A stretch of DNA of 64,000 bases from Caprella mutica (GCA_947561585.1 CANNZV010002491.1:62001-126000), one strand, 5' to 3'; shown: positions 31,172 to 43,597, numbered from the stretch's first letter. Numbers and translations: made by a program. The notes: generated from the letters alone by a model not told the origin.

Positions 31172-31777
31172 GAGTTAATATTTAAACTGTTTTCGTGCAT
31201 TTTTTTATTCCTTTGATTATACCTTCTGAACGAATGTATTTCATTATGTTTTTGTCTAATTTTTATTTTATTTTGACTACAAGTCGGAATCTTAGTAATT
31301 GATTCCATATCTGTGAAGAATATTAAATATATTTATTTAAAATTATATCTAATGGTATAGATTTGATTTGTGAATGTAATGTAAAATCATGTAATTTTAT
31401 TCATTCACTCAATAATACAAACAATGAGAAACATTAAATTCGTTAGTTGCAGATTTTTTTTAATTTTTATTTTGTGAATTAAATGGAAAAACTAAATCAA
31501 ATGTTAGATGTCATTTCCGTAGACTTAATTCTCCAAGTTCCAAAAGGTGTAATTCCCTATTACCGAACAGTTCCTCTACCGTGCATGTGCCTTCTCATTC
31601 ACCTCACAAATACAAAACTATTCATTGAGAGGACATTGCGAGGAGTGGCACAAGATATCTTAACTCCAAATACGGATAATCTACGGATATAATCCCACCA
31701 TTTTCAGGCTCTGTCTTCCCTAATTCAGCGAAACATAAACTGATACGAAGACAATAAATAATGAGCTGAAGATGAGT
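31172..31777. other. No gene seen
   Basis: AT-rich; a 69-codon plus frame at 31483-31692 has no domain or splice context and I do not support it. Confidence 0.45.
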
Positions 31778-32668
31778 GTACAGTGAGAGAAATGGTACAG
31801 TGAGAGAAATGGTACAGTGAGAGAAATGGTACAGTGAGAGAAATGGTACAGTGAGAGAAATGGTACAGTGAGAGAAATGGTACAGTGAGAGAAATGGTAC
31901 AGTGAGAGAAATGGAACAGTGAGAGAAACGGTACAGTGAGAGAAATGGTACAGTGAGAGAAATGGTACAGTTAGAGAAATGGTACAGTGAGAGAAATGGT
32001 ACAGTGAGAGAAATGGTACAGTGAGAGAAATGGTACAGTGAGAGAAATGGTACAGTGAGAGAAATGGTACAGTGAGAGAAATGGTACAGTGAGAGAAATG
32101 GTACACTTAGAGAAATGGTACAGTGAGAGAAATGGTACAGTGAGAGAAATGGTACAGTGAGAGGAATGGTACAGTGAGAGAAATGGTACAGTGAGAGAAA
32201 TGGTACAGTGAGAGAAATGGTACAGTGAGAGAAATGGTACAGTGAGAGAAATGGTACAGTGAGAGAAATGGTACAGTGAGAGAAATGGTACAGTGAGAGA
32301 AATGGTACAGTGAGAGAAATGGTACAGTGAGAGAAATGGTACAGTGAGAGAAATGGTACAGTGAGTAAAATGGTACAGTGAGAGAAATGGTACAGTGAGA
32401 GAAATGGTACAGTGAGAGAAATGGTACAGTGAGAGAAACGGTACAGTGAGAGAAATGGTACAGTGAGAGAAATGGTACAGTGAGAGAAATGGTACAGTGA
32501 GAGAAATGGTACAGTGAGAGAAACGGTACAGTGAGAGAAATGGTACAGTGAGAGAAATGGTACAGTGAGAGAAATGGTACAGTGAGAGAAATGGTACAGT
32601 GAGAGAAATGGTACAGTGAGAGAAATGGTACAGTGAGAGAAATGGAACAGTGAGTGAAATGGTACACT
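31778..32668. repeat. 17-bp minisatellite array (R8)
   Basis: About 52 units of 17 bp, consensus 'acagtgagagaaatggt'. It is very homogeneous: only about a dozen units carry a substitution. All minus frames stay open as 17-residue repeats (up to 357 codons), which is a consequence of the period. Confidence 0.96.
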
Positions 32669-34627
32669 GGTGCAGGACTTTTTTATACTATCCAATGTCT
32701 ATTAAGTCGATAGGAACCTAAATGGTTTTAAGAACATGAACAATATTTTAAGGGAACAAAAACATGTCAATCACTTTTCTAAACTTCATCCTATATTAAA
32801 TATACATTCGCCTATGTTTACTAGTTAAGGAATAGGCAAATTTAAACTCGAATTATATTACATTGTTTTTATTAAATCTTGATTTCACTAAAAACGGAAA
32901 TTATATTTTCAAAATTGTGTTATATTTATGAAGAAAATTTTAAGTTGTTCTGTGTAAGATAATTATGTTTATCTTACGTTGACAAAGAATTACGTCACAT
33001 TTATAAGATGATAAGACCTTGTAACTGTAGAGAAGGAAATGGTGTTCATAAATTCGGAGGCGATGCAGATATCCAATCTGCTGCCGCCGAATATCTTCCA
33101 ATTAGTGCCGTAGAATATGTTCCGGAGAAGGTTATCCGAACCTTGAAACACTAAATTCGAACGTGACTTTGGCCCTGCAAGGGATGAATTCAGTGGCTAT
33201 GAAACCTTGGAGCTAATTTGTTATCTTGACCCTTAGTGTACACTGTAAAGTCAGAGAAAAGTTTATCTGGAGTGATTTTTCCACAATTTGCTCATTTTTA
33301 TTTTCAATGAAAAACTTTACTAATATGTAAGGTTTTATTTTAAAATTATTTTATTTCTATTTTATTTTAAAATTAGGATGGATATACGACGATAAATTCG
33401 TAAGATTTGAAAATAATAGGGAATTGGAAACAGTGATAGTGAAATTAACTTAAAGCAGTGACTTTCTTCTCTAATGAATCTTTGATTTCTAATTTATAAC
33501 CACCCTCGTGTTTATAATTAAGTATTCCCTTTAATTTCTCTTTAGTATCATTTAAAGAATGACAATAAATTATCTGAGTGAAAGAGAAAAAAGTTGTAGC
33601 AAAAACTATGATGAAAAAAATATTCTACCCCAAAAATTCTAAAGTTTGATTTTTTTGAAAAATGTACGTATAGTCAAATAGCCTATTTCTGCATTTTTTT
33701 AATATGAAATGTAAATGATAATTGCAAGTCATTTCAAACTGCTTAGTATAGTTAATTGATTATCCCAGGTAATGCACATTTGCAGGAACTGTTGAGAAAA
33801 TCTGTAGAATAAAATTGAATAAAGCAAACACTCCTCCTCCTCCTCCTCCTAACGATATAAACCAAATAATGTTCTTCTCTTTAATTTCCGCAGGATACTA
33901 TCTTTCAGTTAGTGTTGCATTCGGTCTGCAGAATAGCACTTTCTATGGACACTAAAGCGATATTATGTTCTCGTAAAGAGAATAGTCGGCATCTGTTAGC
34001 TCTACCCGTGCTATAGGGAAGTCTGATCAATGATCTAAGAATTAGAGTTAGATCAACTGTAATTTGTATCGTAAAGCTATGATCTTTATGGTACACTATG
34101 ATACCCCTATAGTTCTTTTAAACCCACTGGAAATGAATTTGCAAAGAATTCACCATAATGCAATAATATGAAGTATTTACAATTTAGAAATGTTACATAT
34201 TTAGAAGAAAAAAAACAATTAAATCGTGGTTGCCCCATCTCACTAACCTTTTTTAACACGATACAGCAATGTTCAAATCAAAATGAGGAACTTGAATTCC
34301 TAAACTTTGAATTATTTAACAATTCTTATTGCTTTTGACTTTCTATCTAAGTGAAAACAATAATAATAAATAAAAAAAAAATAATAATTGATTCAACGGA
34401 AACCAACTCGTAATAAATCATAATTTAAATTTTTTATAGTTCATCATCTGATATTCACAACAGAGCTTCTAAACGACAAAGTCTTGAATTGCAATAAAGT
34501 ACCATTTACATTCACCCCAATTGACAATAATAGACGATCTGTCGATAATACCTGCTTTCGCATACACTGAAAGAATGGCGGCTGATCTTCCCACTTTATC
34601 AACAACTGTGATGGAGAATTCAGCACG
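32669..34627. other. No clear gene; weak coding candidates
   Basis: A GC-richer patch at 33008-33154 has a 48-codon plus frame beginning MIRPCNCREGNGVHKFGG. Its repeated 'gccgaatatcttcc' / 'gccgtagaatatgttcc' may instead mark a decayed foldback arm. At 33894-33955 a good acceptor (tttaatttccgcag) is followed by a short open stretch YYLSVSVAFGLQNSTFYGH and a stop; it could be a small terminal exon, but nothing links it to a gene. (TCC) microsatellite at 33831-33850. Confidence 0.3.
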
Positions 34628-34821
34628 TTAACTGCGGCGTGACCCACCGGTGGGTCACGCCGCATATATGTGAATCGTTGCTTGCATGTAAAATGTGCAA
34701 AGATTTCGAACCTTCAAAAACTCTTTTGTCCCTTATTATAGAAATGATTTAGTTAAGATAAAAATGGAAAATAGAATATAAAGTTGTAAATAAAATGTTG
34801 TTTTATGAGTGCCGCAGTTAA
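34628..34821. mobile_element. piggyBac-like MITE with a perfect 32-bp palindrome
   Basis: TTAA at 34628-34631 and 34818-34821. Ends are CTGCGGCGTGACC on the left and CTGCGGCACTCAT (reverse complement) on the right. A perfect palindrome with half-site TGCGGCGTGACCCACC occupies 34633-34664. The core GTGACCCACCGGT also occurs at the left end of the element at 9004. Non-coding. Confidence 0.6.
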
Positions 34822-35574
34822 AGTGTCAAATTAGTCAGGTCTTTGTGAACACAATTCTTCAAAAGATCAAAAAGATATTCACAAGTTACATCGACTGAGA
34901 TGTTTGTTTAAGGAGGATTAACATTTTCTGAGAAGTTTAGTTCGAATGTATTGAATTGCTTTCAATTAATCTGTAAGAATTTGAAAATTCTATTTGAATC
35001 AAATAATTATTTTGGATGAAGTAAATCATTTCACTCTCATTTGAAAAGATTTGTTGATATTTTTCATTCTTTCTTGTCAGAAAACCTTCATATGAAATAA
35101 TTTAATTCTAGAGAAGCAGTTTTCAAACCTAAAACAATTTTAATAAAAGCCATTTATGAACACTGGCAATATAGCTCGAATTTCACATTTTACTTCATTT
35201 TATCATATTAAACTATACCTTTTTGTCGTTATTTTATAATGTTGGAAATCACATTTATTAGATGAAAGATCTTCTTTCCATGCTTAATAAATATAAGCAA
35301 TGTTAGAACATAGTGCCAGGGAAGATCAAAAGGTCTGACATTTAAAAAATAATTGAAATGAATGCGTGTATTGTATTTATTAAAATATTTGCAACATACA
35401 TTTAAAAATATCTTTGTAACAATACAAAATCGAAACCAAAAAATGTGTGTAAAATCACTTTTCTTAAGAAAAAAATTACACACTGATCGTATATTATCTA
35501 TATAATTTTATTAACTTATATTCATACCATCAATTACTATTGTACAAACTACATATATAATGAGCTCCAATACA
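34822..35574. other. AT-rich stretch, no gene seen
   Basis: An 84-codon minus frame at 35229-35483 is rich in Phe/Ile/Asn as expected from composition, and no domain is visible. Confidence 0.5.
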
Positions 35575-35665
35575 ATATACCAATCTTGTCCCAATATTGC
35601 CAATGTTGTCCCAATATTGCCAAAGTTGTCCCAATGTTGGCCCAAGAAACATTGCTACCTGGTCA
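35575..35665. repeat. Short array of ~20-bp CCAATATTG units with a MITE end
   Basis: Four units of 'ttgtcccaatattgccaa' type, followed by AAGAAACATTGCTACCTGG, which is the end sequence of the MITE at 31003 in the other orientation. Probably a truncated relative. Confidence 0.5.
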
Positions 35666-35751
35666 TTGCATTGCCATAATCAGAACAATATTGCAATAAT
35701 TAGTGATTTCGATTCAGCAGTTTTTCTCCCCCGAGATGCTAAATTAGGTTT

Positions 35752-36125
35752 CTAATTGGTCTAGACAATTGGTATGTCATGTATGGTGAGTGGTACTTGA
35801 CGCTGATTGGTCTAGACAATTGGTATGTCATGCATGGTGAATGGTACTTGACGCTGATTGGTCTACACAATTGGTATGCCATGCATGCTGAGTGGTACTT
35901 GACGCTGATTGATCTAGACAATTGGTATGTCATGTATGGTGAGTGGTACTGGACGCTGATTGGTCTACACAATTGGTATGTCATGCATGGTGAATGGTAC
36001 TTGACGCTGATTGGTCTAAACAATTGGAATGTTATGCATGTTGAGTGGTACTGGATGCTGATTGGTCTAAACAATTGGTATGACATGCATGCTGGTATAA
36101 ATGGACGCTGATTGGTCTAGAAAAT
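35752..36125. repeat. 51-bp minisatellite array (R9)
   Basis: About seven units of 51 bp starting GATTGGTCTAGACAATTGG and containing 'gtatgtcatgcatggtgag'. Each unit carries ATTGG (inverted CCAAT) twice. Since 51 is divisible by 3, frames of 110-115 codons are open on both strands, without other gene evidence. Confidence 0.93.
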
Positions 36126-36694
36126 TGTACGTCATCCGCACTAAGATGATTGGCCTGTGTGATATACGCCATGCAATTTACAACAATATGTGTAGAGAAA
36201 GTAAAGAGGCTCCATCCTACATAATATTATACTTTTTAATATCTAACCACCTACACCGGACGTCCATTAAATTCTTTGATAAACTTTAGGGTAAGAAACA
36301 GAAGCTTGTGTACATCCATTTTTTTGGTTTCCAGTGGCCAATCTGAGAGAGCTCCAGATAGGAAACATCCATTAAGTTAAAATAAAGCTACATCTTTTCA
36401 AATAATGTCCTTCCTGCAATAAACTAAAAAGACCTATAAAAAGTATCTGATATCATATAGAACTCTAATATTGAAAGAAAAGCTTTCTAGGTCACGAATA
36501 AAAGATATTTTGTATACACAAAGGCAAGGAAATAAAATTTTAAACGTGAGAGTAGCTACAATAGATAAAGAAAATTAATATATTATATATTAAAAAATAA
36601 AGGCATAAAAAATACACTGTATAGCAAAAGATGAAGTAAGAGAATGATGATTACTGAATACATTGCAACCGTTAAACGATTTTTTTTTTTTTTG
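36126..36694. other. AT-rich stretch, no gene seen
   Basis: No supported gene or element; a T-run precedes the hairpin element. Confidence 0.5.
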
Positions 36695-36897
36695 TCCATC
36701 ACTTTACATTCATATTATTATGAGGTTATTTAAACTCAACGTTGAAGGTTTTATCAGCTTTCGAATAGAAAGAAGTTTTCCATCTTTCTCCTGATGATGA
36801 ATAGAAATCTTTCTATTCGAAAGCTTGAAACATGATAAAACCTTCAATGTTGAGTTTAAATAACCTCATAATAATCTTTTCCATCACTTTACATTCA
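36695..36897. mobile_element. Hairpin element flanked by an 18-bp direct repeat
   Basis: Arms of about 60 bp (36714-36772 and 36809-36875) are inverted copies, apart from 8 extra bases in the right arm. They are flanked by a perfect 18-bp direct repeat TCCATCACTTTACATTCA (36695-36712 and 36880-36897). The loop is about 36 bp. The direct repeat looks like a target duplication but is longer than those of common DNA transposons. Origin unassigned. Confidence 0.6.
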
Positions 36898-37787
36898 ATT
36901 AGGTGGAATTGTGACACCCTTCCTACTCCGAGTTCTCATGCAAACAATCAAGTAACTCCAACTAACCCCATCCCAAACTCCCTCACTCAACCAATTCTCT
37001 CCCCTCATCCGCCTTAATAATTCGAGGGAAAAGTTCCAACAGTAGATCACCCTCTCCACCATTCATATTACATTGTGATATCGTTATTTAATTCATTCAC
37101 TTTAATCTCACCGTTCAGTGAAAGGAAAAAGTTACACATAGATAAGTGAATAAGGACACATCTAAATCTCCGGTGGCCCCACCATACCCTTCTCTGATTC
37201 AAGTGAACCATTAATTCAAAATCAGAGTCTAGCTTTCTGGCCGGAGATAGCCTTTTACTCTAGAAATCTAGTTACCCGAACACCTTCATTTGAATAATCA
37301 CACTCGTTATTTTGTTGCTTTTTCTCATCGTAGTCATAAATTGGGATTAGGGAGATTTCTCGTTCCTCCAAAGCTTACATTGAGACAATTTGTTGAGTTT
37401 CAAATTTTGCATAATGTCTTAAGTTTGGAGGCCGAAGTGGATGAGTTTTTGGAAGTTCGTGAAGATTATTAGCTAAGGAAAGGGTTGAGAATCTACAGAG
37501 CTGAATTGCATTGAAATGATGTAAAGATTGACATAAAATTACTGTGTTTGAAAACAAGAAAATTTAACGTTAATAATAACATTAGAAATGAAGCGTTAAG
37601 CGTATTTTAATACGCTTAACGCTATTTTAAACATAGCGTATTTTAATGAGTCAATATGGATTAATAGACAACATAGACATTATTTTGAATCAAGAAAAAC
37701 ATTCAAATTGAATATTAAATACGTAATATTTGACGTTTTAATTAACATTCTAGTTATACACTGATATACAAAATGTAAATAGCATAC
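36898..37787. other. No clear gene; possible exon at 37334-37472
   Basis: After a good acceptor (ttgctttttctcatcgtag, 37315-37333) an open stretch reads HKLGLGRFLVPPKLTLRQF and on to VREDY and a stop at 37470-37472. It has a mixed, protein-like composition but no recognised domain and no partner exon. I rate it as a weak candidate only. Confidence 0.25.
37592..37623. repeat. Near-perfect 32-bp palindrome
   Basis: Arms of 15 bp, AGCGTTAAGCGTATT and its complement, around a 2-bp centre. A partial third copy ('tagcgtattttaatg') follows. It could be a MITE end or a protein-binding site. Confidence 0.7.
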
Positions 37788-37877
37788 TTAACCCGTGCAC
37801 GGTTGCTCAACTTTAACTTCTGTCTAAATCTACAGCTTCCTGTCCCAAAATAAGGACACCCTCCGTGGATGGGTTAA
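37788..37877. mobile_element. Possible very short piggyBac-like MITE
   Basis: TTAA at 37788-37791 and 37874-37877. Inward ends are CCCGTGCACGG and CCCATCCACGG (reverse complement), 9 of 11 identical. Only 82 bp between the TTAA sites, so chance is not excluded. Confidence 0.35.
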
Positions 37878-38951
37878 ATGCTTCTAGAATATGCGAGTGA
37901 CACATACACTTTCTCACATTGAGAAAAATCTGAAATCCTTGCAGTTCAAATTAAAAACTTCTAAATTCTGATACAGTAAATATTATACAAAAAGTTAAAT
38001 TAAAAATTTCATTTTGATATATAGAATAGACCTCTTAACCTGTTCAATATTTCTTTTATCCATCAGGAAAAGATCCCTTTTTCGCGATACCGAAATTCCT
38101 GTCGTAAATACCTTCTTCCCGTCATTGATTCCGTATGACCTTTGAAGCGGAGATATGAAAAGTCGGGGAAAAGAGATCGAATATTTTCATGGAGACAAAC
38201 GAATACTTCCTACGGTTTTTGGGGACTTGCTTTCAAAATGATTTTTATTTATCATTCAGTTAACATTTTTCGCAGAGATGGTCTTTGATGTGTTTGTGGT
38301 AAGTGCCCACCGATTTAGAACGTGAGAGATAGACAGGAAGAGGAGTGAGAATGAGGTAAAATAAAGGTATATTCATAAGGAAATAATTAAGCAATTATTG
38401 GTATAAGATTATTTATAAATCGGTGAGTATTTAAAAAGAAATCATCTCGAAACTAAGCAAGCACTTAAAAAAATTCTAAATCATGATATATAAATTTTTT
38501 TAATAATCATATCTTTCTATCAAAAACTACAGGTTATAAATTAAACATTTATAGACATCCTAAAATCTCTCCTGAACATCAGGATGACGTTATTATGCAA
38601 ACATTGTGTCGATGAAGTTCCTCTTTGGAACTCGAAAGCTTTTAGTTCATTTAATGGCCTCCACTTTTCAAACGTCACTACAGGTTATCATTTTTCACAT
38701 TTTCATTTTAAGTGAATTGACGGCAAGAGATTTCTCTCAAATTCGCACTAATGGAAGTCATTTGGCGGTCGATTAAATCATTCAGAAATACTTAATAATT
38801 TGCGATATTTTGGGAACGGCAGTTTGAAGGAAGGATAAAGTCTGTCTATCGTCTTTATTTTGTTCGATAAATACTTAAATTTTAATTGTAGTAATAATTT
38901 ACCATTAAAGTTTAGTTAGAAGTCACTCAGGTATTGCTGTTTGAAGGGATA
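37878..38951. other. No gene seen
   Basis: No supported feature. A 26-bp AG...GT interval at 38274-38299 resembles a micro-exon but has no context. Confidence 0.4.
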
Positions 38952-39390
38952 ACATTGCACCAATATTGTTACAACATTGCACCAATATTGTTACAACATT
39001 GCACCAATATTGTTACAACATTGCACCAATATTGTTACAACATTGGTGCAATGTTGTAACAATATTGAACCAATATTGTTACAATATTGAACCAATATTG
39101 TTACAACATTGCACCTATATTGTTACAACATTGCACCTATATTGTTACAACATTGCACCATTATTGTTACAACATTGCACCAATATTGTTACAACATTGG
39201 TGCAATGTTGTAACAATATTGAACCAATATTGTTACAATATTGAACCAATATTGTTACAACATTGCACCTATATTGTTACAACATTGCACCAATATTGTT
39301 ACAACATTGCACCAATATTGTTACAACATTGCACCAATATTGTTACAACATTGCACCAATATTGTTACAACATTGCACCAATATTATAAC
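38952..39390. repeat. 22-bp minisatellite array with inverted units (R10)
   Basis: About 20 units of 22 bp with TTGCACCAATATTGTTACA. Two inverted units (ACATTGGTGCAATGTTGTAA, about 39041-39060 and 39195-39214) lie 154 bp (seven units) apart, so a seven-unit block was duplicated. The array follows 'aggtattgctg', an end like that of the MITE at 31003. The 100-codon frames come from the period. Confidence 0.92.
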
Positions 39391-40138
39391 AATAATTGGA
39401 CACTGTTATCAGTGTTTTCCGAAACACATTATAATCTGGGCAATATTTTATCAAACCGTATCAATTGTTATGAATCACAATAGTTATATTATTTAGTGAG
39501 TAAAAGAATTTCTGGAGCAGCAATAATGTTCTGCTATGTTTATGAAATAAAACAGTTTCAATTTTTATTATTTGAAAATGCCGAAAGCATTTTATGGACA
39601 AATAAGCCGCTCCTATTATTATATAAATATTTAAACATGGAGTTCAATTTTCTCGACTTTAACCTGTCAATATAATACCTTTAATCTCAGAATCCATAAA
39701 ATACAGAGATATTTATAAATTTAAATAATAGGTTCTTTCTCGCTTTTAACGATTTTCTCATTTAATTATTGTTTGACCAGATTTTTTCTAAATAATTTTC
39801 TGGCTAAGATTTTTTATTGCTGAATCATCACAAGGTTTGAAATTTTTACCTTCATTAATTTGAATAAATATATTTATTGAAGAATAAATATCCCGTCACC
39901 CATATTAATTCCATCACTATATTAAACAAGCAATAGCTTGTAAGTAATAAAATAAAACCAATTGCAGCAGCAATAAGTAATTTCCTCTGATGGTCACAAT
40001 GCCATGTTTGCATCTCCGGCAAAATGGCCACAGTTTCCTCCGCTGAACAATAGCAATATATTTATCCTGTCAATACGCCTCCCAAGATTTGGTGATCATG
40101 TCTGAGAGTTTTTTATTGATACCTTTTGGTTGTTCCAG
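39391..40138. other. No gene seen
   Basis: AT-rich. A short open stretch near 39984-40100 (NAMFASPAKWPQFPPLNN) precedes the candidate exon at 40139, but I see no donor that would join them. Confidence 0.35.
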
Positions 40139-40314
40139 ATGACAGGTTTCCATTAACTGCAGATGATTGTTTTCTAGGGTCTCTGAAGGATATAGCTAGG
40201 TATCCCACAGTCACATTTTATGAGCTGTTTTCTCCTATTATTGGCCAGCCAATGAAATACGATGGCATCGACCAATACTGCCACCGATCGTATTCCAATA
40301 ATATCTGGACATAA
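40139..40314 (+). CDS. Possible terminal exon of an unknown protein
   Basis: A convincing acceptor (ccttttggttgttccag, ends 40138) is followed by 58 codons with balanced composition, unlike the AT-biased noise around it: DRFPLTADDCFLGSLKDIAR, then YPTVTFYELFSPIIGQPMKY, with two cysteines (DDCF, QYCH) and a stop at 40312-40314. I do not recognise the family. No upstream exon with matching phase was found in the window, so it may be a relic, a retained piece of a mobile element or part of a gene starting further upstream. Confidence 0.3.
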
Positions 40315-40777
40315 TGAGTGGCCGGAGTATTATTTATTACTAATTAGATCGGAAAGCTGCAGTCATGATTCATTTTTGGGGGAAGGAAACTTCCTTGCTT
40401 TCTTGACTCTAAAAAGTCGAGAAGAAATACTAATTAAAGTCTCTATTTTTTCGGAAGTAAAAGTTTCTAAAGCTTATGATAGAGTTAGGAAATAATCAGT
40501 TTATGCTTGCGAAAAAACTTTTGTAATTAAAGTTGCTTGTGCTGAATATCAGAGAAAATTGGCAAAAAGCTACACAATCTTTAGAAGAAATTCAGTGCGT
40601 TCAAATGACAAACTTTTTGATCGATGAATTAGATCAGGAAAAAAAGATAGAATTAGATGTTAGAAAATTAGAGTTATTGGAAAGAGCAATTTTTTTCAGT
40701 TTCTGATCTTCTTTGAAAATTAATAATTAATAAAATACAACATATCTTAATAACATTAAAATTGAATAATGTAATAG

Positions 40778-40905
40778 AAAGTAGAATTTTCAATAAAAAG
40801 TAGAATTTTCAATAAAAAGTAGAATTTTCAATAAAAAGTAGAATTTTCAATAAAAAGTAGAATTTTCAATAAAAAGTAGAATTTTCAATAAAAAGTAGAA
40901 TTTTA
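40778..40905. repeat. 19-bp minisatellite array (R11)
   Basis: About seven nearly identical units 'ttttcaataaaaagtagaa'. Confidence 0.93.
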
Positions 40906-41989
40906 GTAAAAAATATTCTCAAAAATTATATATCGATTCCTCAGTTCATTTATGAAAAATAAGTAACTCAGATCACCAAGATAAACATGATAGTACAGTT
41001 TATTAGGTGATGTCCCTTTCATTTTTCTATTCCCACAATAGCTTTTATTTGGTAGCTGCATCGTACAAATTACCCAAGGAAAGAGGACTGCATTTGGCAA
41101 GAAGGATATTAGTGGAAACAATGACTGGGAATTGAGGAGGTAATTCTGGTGGAGGAAACTTCTTTGGTAATCTTTTTTGGTAATTTCAAATGCAAGCAAA
41201 TGCGAAATTTCTAATGATGACATCAGTCTGCTATATTGAAATAATTAAATTGATAAATGTACAGATACATACAAGAGACCTAATAATTGTACAGCATCTT
41301 TGCTAATTATGTGTATATAGTCTTTTCTTATAAAAAAATTTGGATCTTCTTCAATCATATGTAACATAATAATTGTCATATTTTTCCATACATTATGAAT
41401 CAATCAGTATTTAATTATAGAGAACTATGCACAAAATACAGACACACAGAAATGTTCGCAAAATATAGATATACAGAAATATTAGCAGTTTCCTATTTCT
41501 ATTTATCCATTCAGTTTATACACTTTGAGCCATTTAAGAAATTCCCACAGAGTTTCTTAAATTTCACCCACTGTTCCCGATTTGTTGGTCGTCATTTCGA
41601 ATACCGAAGGAGAGCTTCTGTCACTCCACTGGGATTTGACTCGCATCCTCCCGTTCGAATCTCGTGGGAAATAGGGAGTTAAGCCCTTCAAATAGAATGG
41701 AAATGTTTGAAACTATCGTCACTTACCGGACTAGCAACAGAGATTTCTCTTCTGAAAACTGAAGGATATTGTAAAATAGGCAAGAAAATTTTAAAATGTT
41801 TACTTATGTGTAACATGGGATGAAACTATATAAAATCGATGAATTTATTTTGATCGAATCTCAGTTTTTCAGATTATTTGAAAAGGTTTTTTAGTCATCG
41901 TCAATTGAAATGACCTAGAACATTTGAATAGCGAAGATAAAGTAATATAGTTTATCTAGTGAAGATAATAGAGAAGATATCAACGGAGA
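40906..41989. other. No clear gene; tRNA-like fragment near 41600-41690
   Basis: At about 41610-41685 the sequence is GC-richer and, on the minus strand, holds GATTCGAACGGGAGG and GAGTCAAATCCCAGTGG. Both resemble a Pol III B box / T-arm. It may be a tRNA-derived SINE fragment. The 95-codon plus frame at 41395-41682 runs through it and is not supported. Confidence 0.3.
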
Positions 41990-42420
41990 AGACCATAAGT
42001 TGCAAAATTATTCTCTGGAATATGATTGAAAGGGCCTCGAGCCCCTGACTTACCGAATGGTGAAGCGGAAGCAATGGAGATAGAGATAAAAAAATTTACC
42101 ATGGGATTTAATTGAAGATTATCGAAATTGTTTCTCGCCAAAAAATGAAGAAGTGAGACCAAGATTGAGATTACAAAAGTCTATTTTGTGATTCAAGTAA
42201 AGAACTATCGAAGACCTGACTCATCGAATGGTGAACCTGAAGCAAAGAAGATTGATAAACTAAAATGTATTATGGTATTTAATTAAAGAGCATCGAAAAC
42301 CTGACTCTCCAAAGAGTGAAACTGTAGAAAAGAAGATTGAGAAAACAAAATCTACCATGCGATTCAATTGAAGAGCATCGAAAAGCTGACTCACAAGGAG
42401 CGAAGAAGTCGGAAAGCAGA
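41990..42420. repeat. Degenerate ~85-bp tandem repeat (R12)
   Basis: About five diverged units sharing 'cctgactcatcgaatggtga', 'gaagattgaga', 'taccatggga' / 'taccatgcga', 'tttaattgaagagcatcga'. It is much older than the other arrays, judging by the divergence between units. Confidence 0.7.
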
Positions 42421-43597
42421 CGGAGGTTATAAATATCTTGGCTGGGAGTAAAGAAGCTCTAGAACTGGTGACAGTGTTTGCCCTCTACTGCTGCAGTGCA
42501 CTGTTTGTTCTCATTTGGAATTGAACTCCCTGAGTTTACTCTCGCGATTGCTTTCTAGATTGGGGAACCAAACGAATTTCCAGGATTCTTCGTCATTTAC
42601 CATTTTATCAAATTGAAATGTCGCTATTCGTACAATTCCGTCCGTTCTTATAAGACTGGAGACATGAAGGATGTTTTCAGGATGTCCTTTTATTGAAATT
42701 GGGAAAATGTTCAGTAATCAATTGGTGATGTCTTGTTAAATAAATATTAATTAGATTTAATATAATAAATAATTATGTTCATTACTAGTTACCTGACATA
42801 ATACAGAATCAGAAATTTTTTATAATTGAATTATTATTACAAATATTTTCAAACAATTAGTAGTATTGTAGAATAAGTAAATATATTCAACAATCAATTT
42901 TCTATATGTTATACATGGCATCTATAGCTTATTGACATTATTACTGACTGTCATAATATTTTAAAAACCACCTATTATTAAATCATTATTCAAATTGAAC
43001 TGATCACAATTTTTTCCTATTCATTCACAGTCATTAGCAGGTCAAACTTACTTTGGTATTTTCATTAAATTTTAATCATAGCACTTCCTACTATATTTTA
43101 AACATTATTTCTAAAATCTCATCTATCTGAATTAAGACAATTTATAATAATTTCAATATATGAGATTAATATTTTGATAATTTCGATATACTTTTTTAAG
43201 GTATCTACGATAATATAACAGGAGAAAAATCTCACAAAATATTTCCATTATTTGTGGGCACTTCACTTCAAATCACATAAACTATAAGCCACACTGTACA
43301 GCGATTCACACTGCCAAATTTCTTCTTATCACGACTGTACACAACTTCAAAGATAGGGTCTTTGATTTTATCCGGCACATTTTTACGGTACAATAGACTG
43401 TATTCATAATTGAAATAAAGTGTTTTAGATTTATTACATGTATTAGACAGAAAAGAAAGAGTTTATTTATAACATAATAAGTTAATATCATAAAATAAAA
43501 ACGAATATTTTGATGTATTACTTAAATGACCTAATAATAAGTTATTAAAAACTAATATTTAAACCGTAAAGATAACTTTCATTTTCAATTTTCTCTG
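42421..43597. other. No gene seen; one TATA-like site
   Basis: GGTTATAAATATC at about 42426 followed by a GC-richer 100 bp could be a core promoter, but no coding exon follows that I can identify. Confidence 0.3.

Noticed and set aside
31622..32695. 357-codon minus frame of HFSHCTISLTVPFLSLY repeats
   Set aside because: The 17-bp array R8 leaves all three frames open as the same 17-residue repeat. A Cys/Ser/Phe-rich secreted protein is imaginable, but nothing outside the array supports it.
38274..38299. 26-bp micro-exon between a cag and gtaagtg
   Set aside because: No neighbouring exon of matching phase; such AG...GT pairs are expected by chance.
41600..41690. tRNA gene on the minus strand
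   Set aside because: Only a B-box/T-arm-like motif is present. I could not find an A box, an anticodon arm or a closed acceptor stem at the right spacing.
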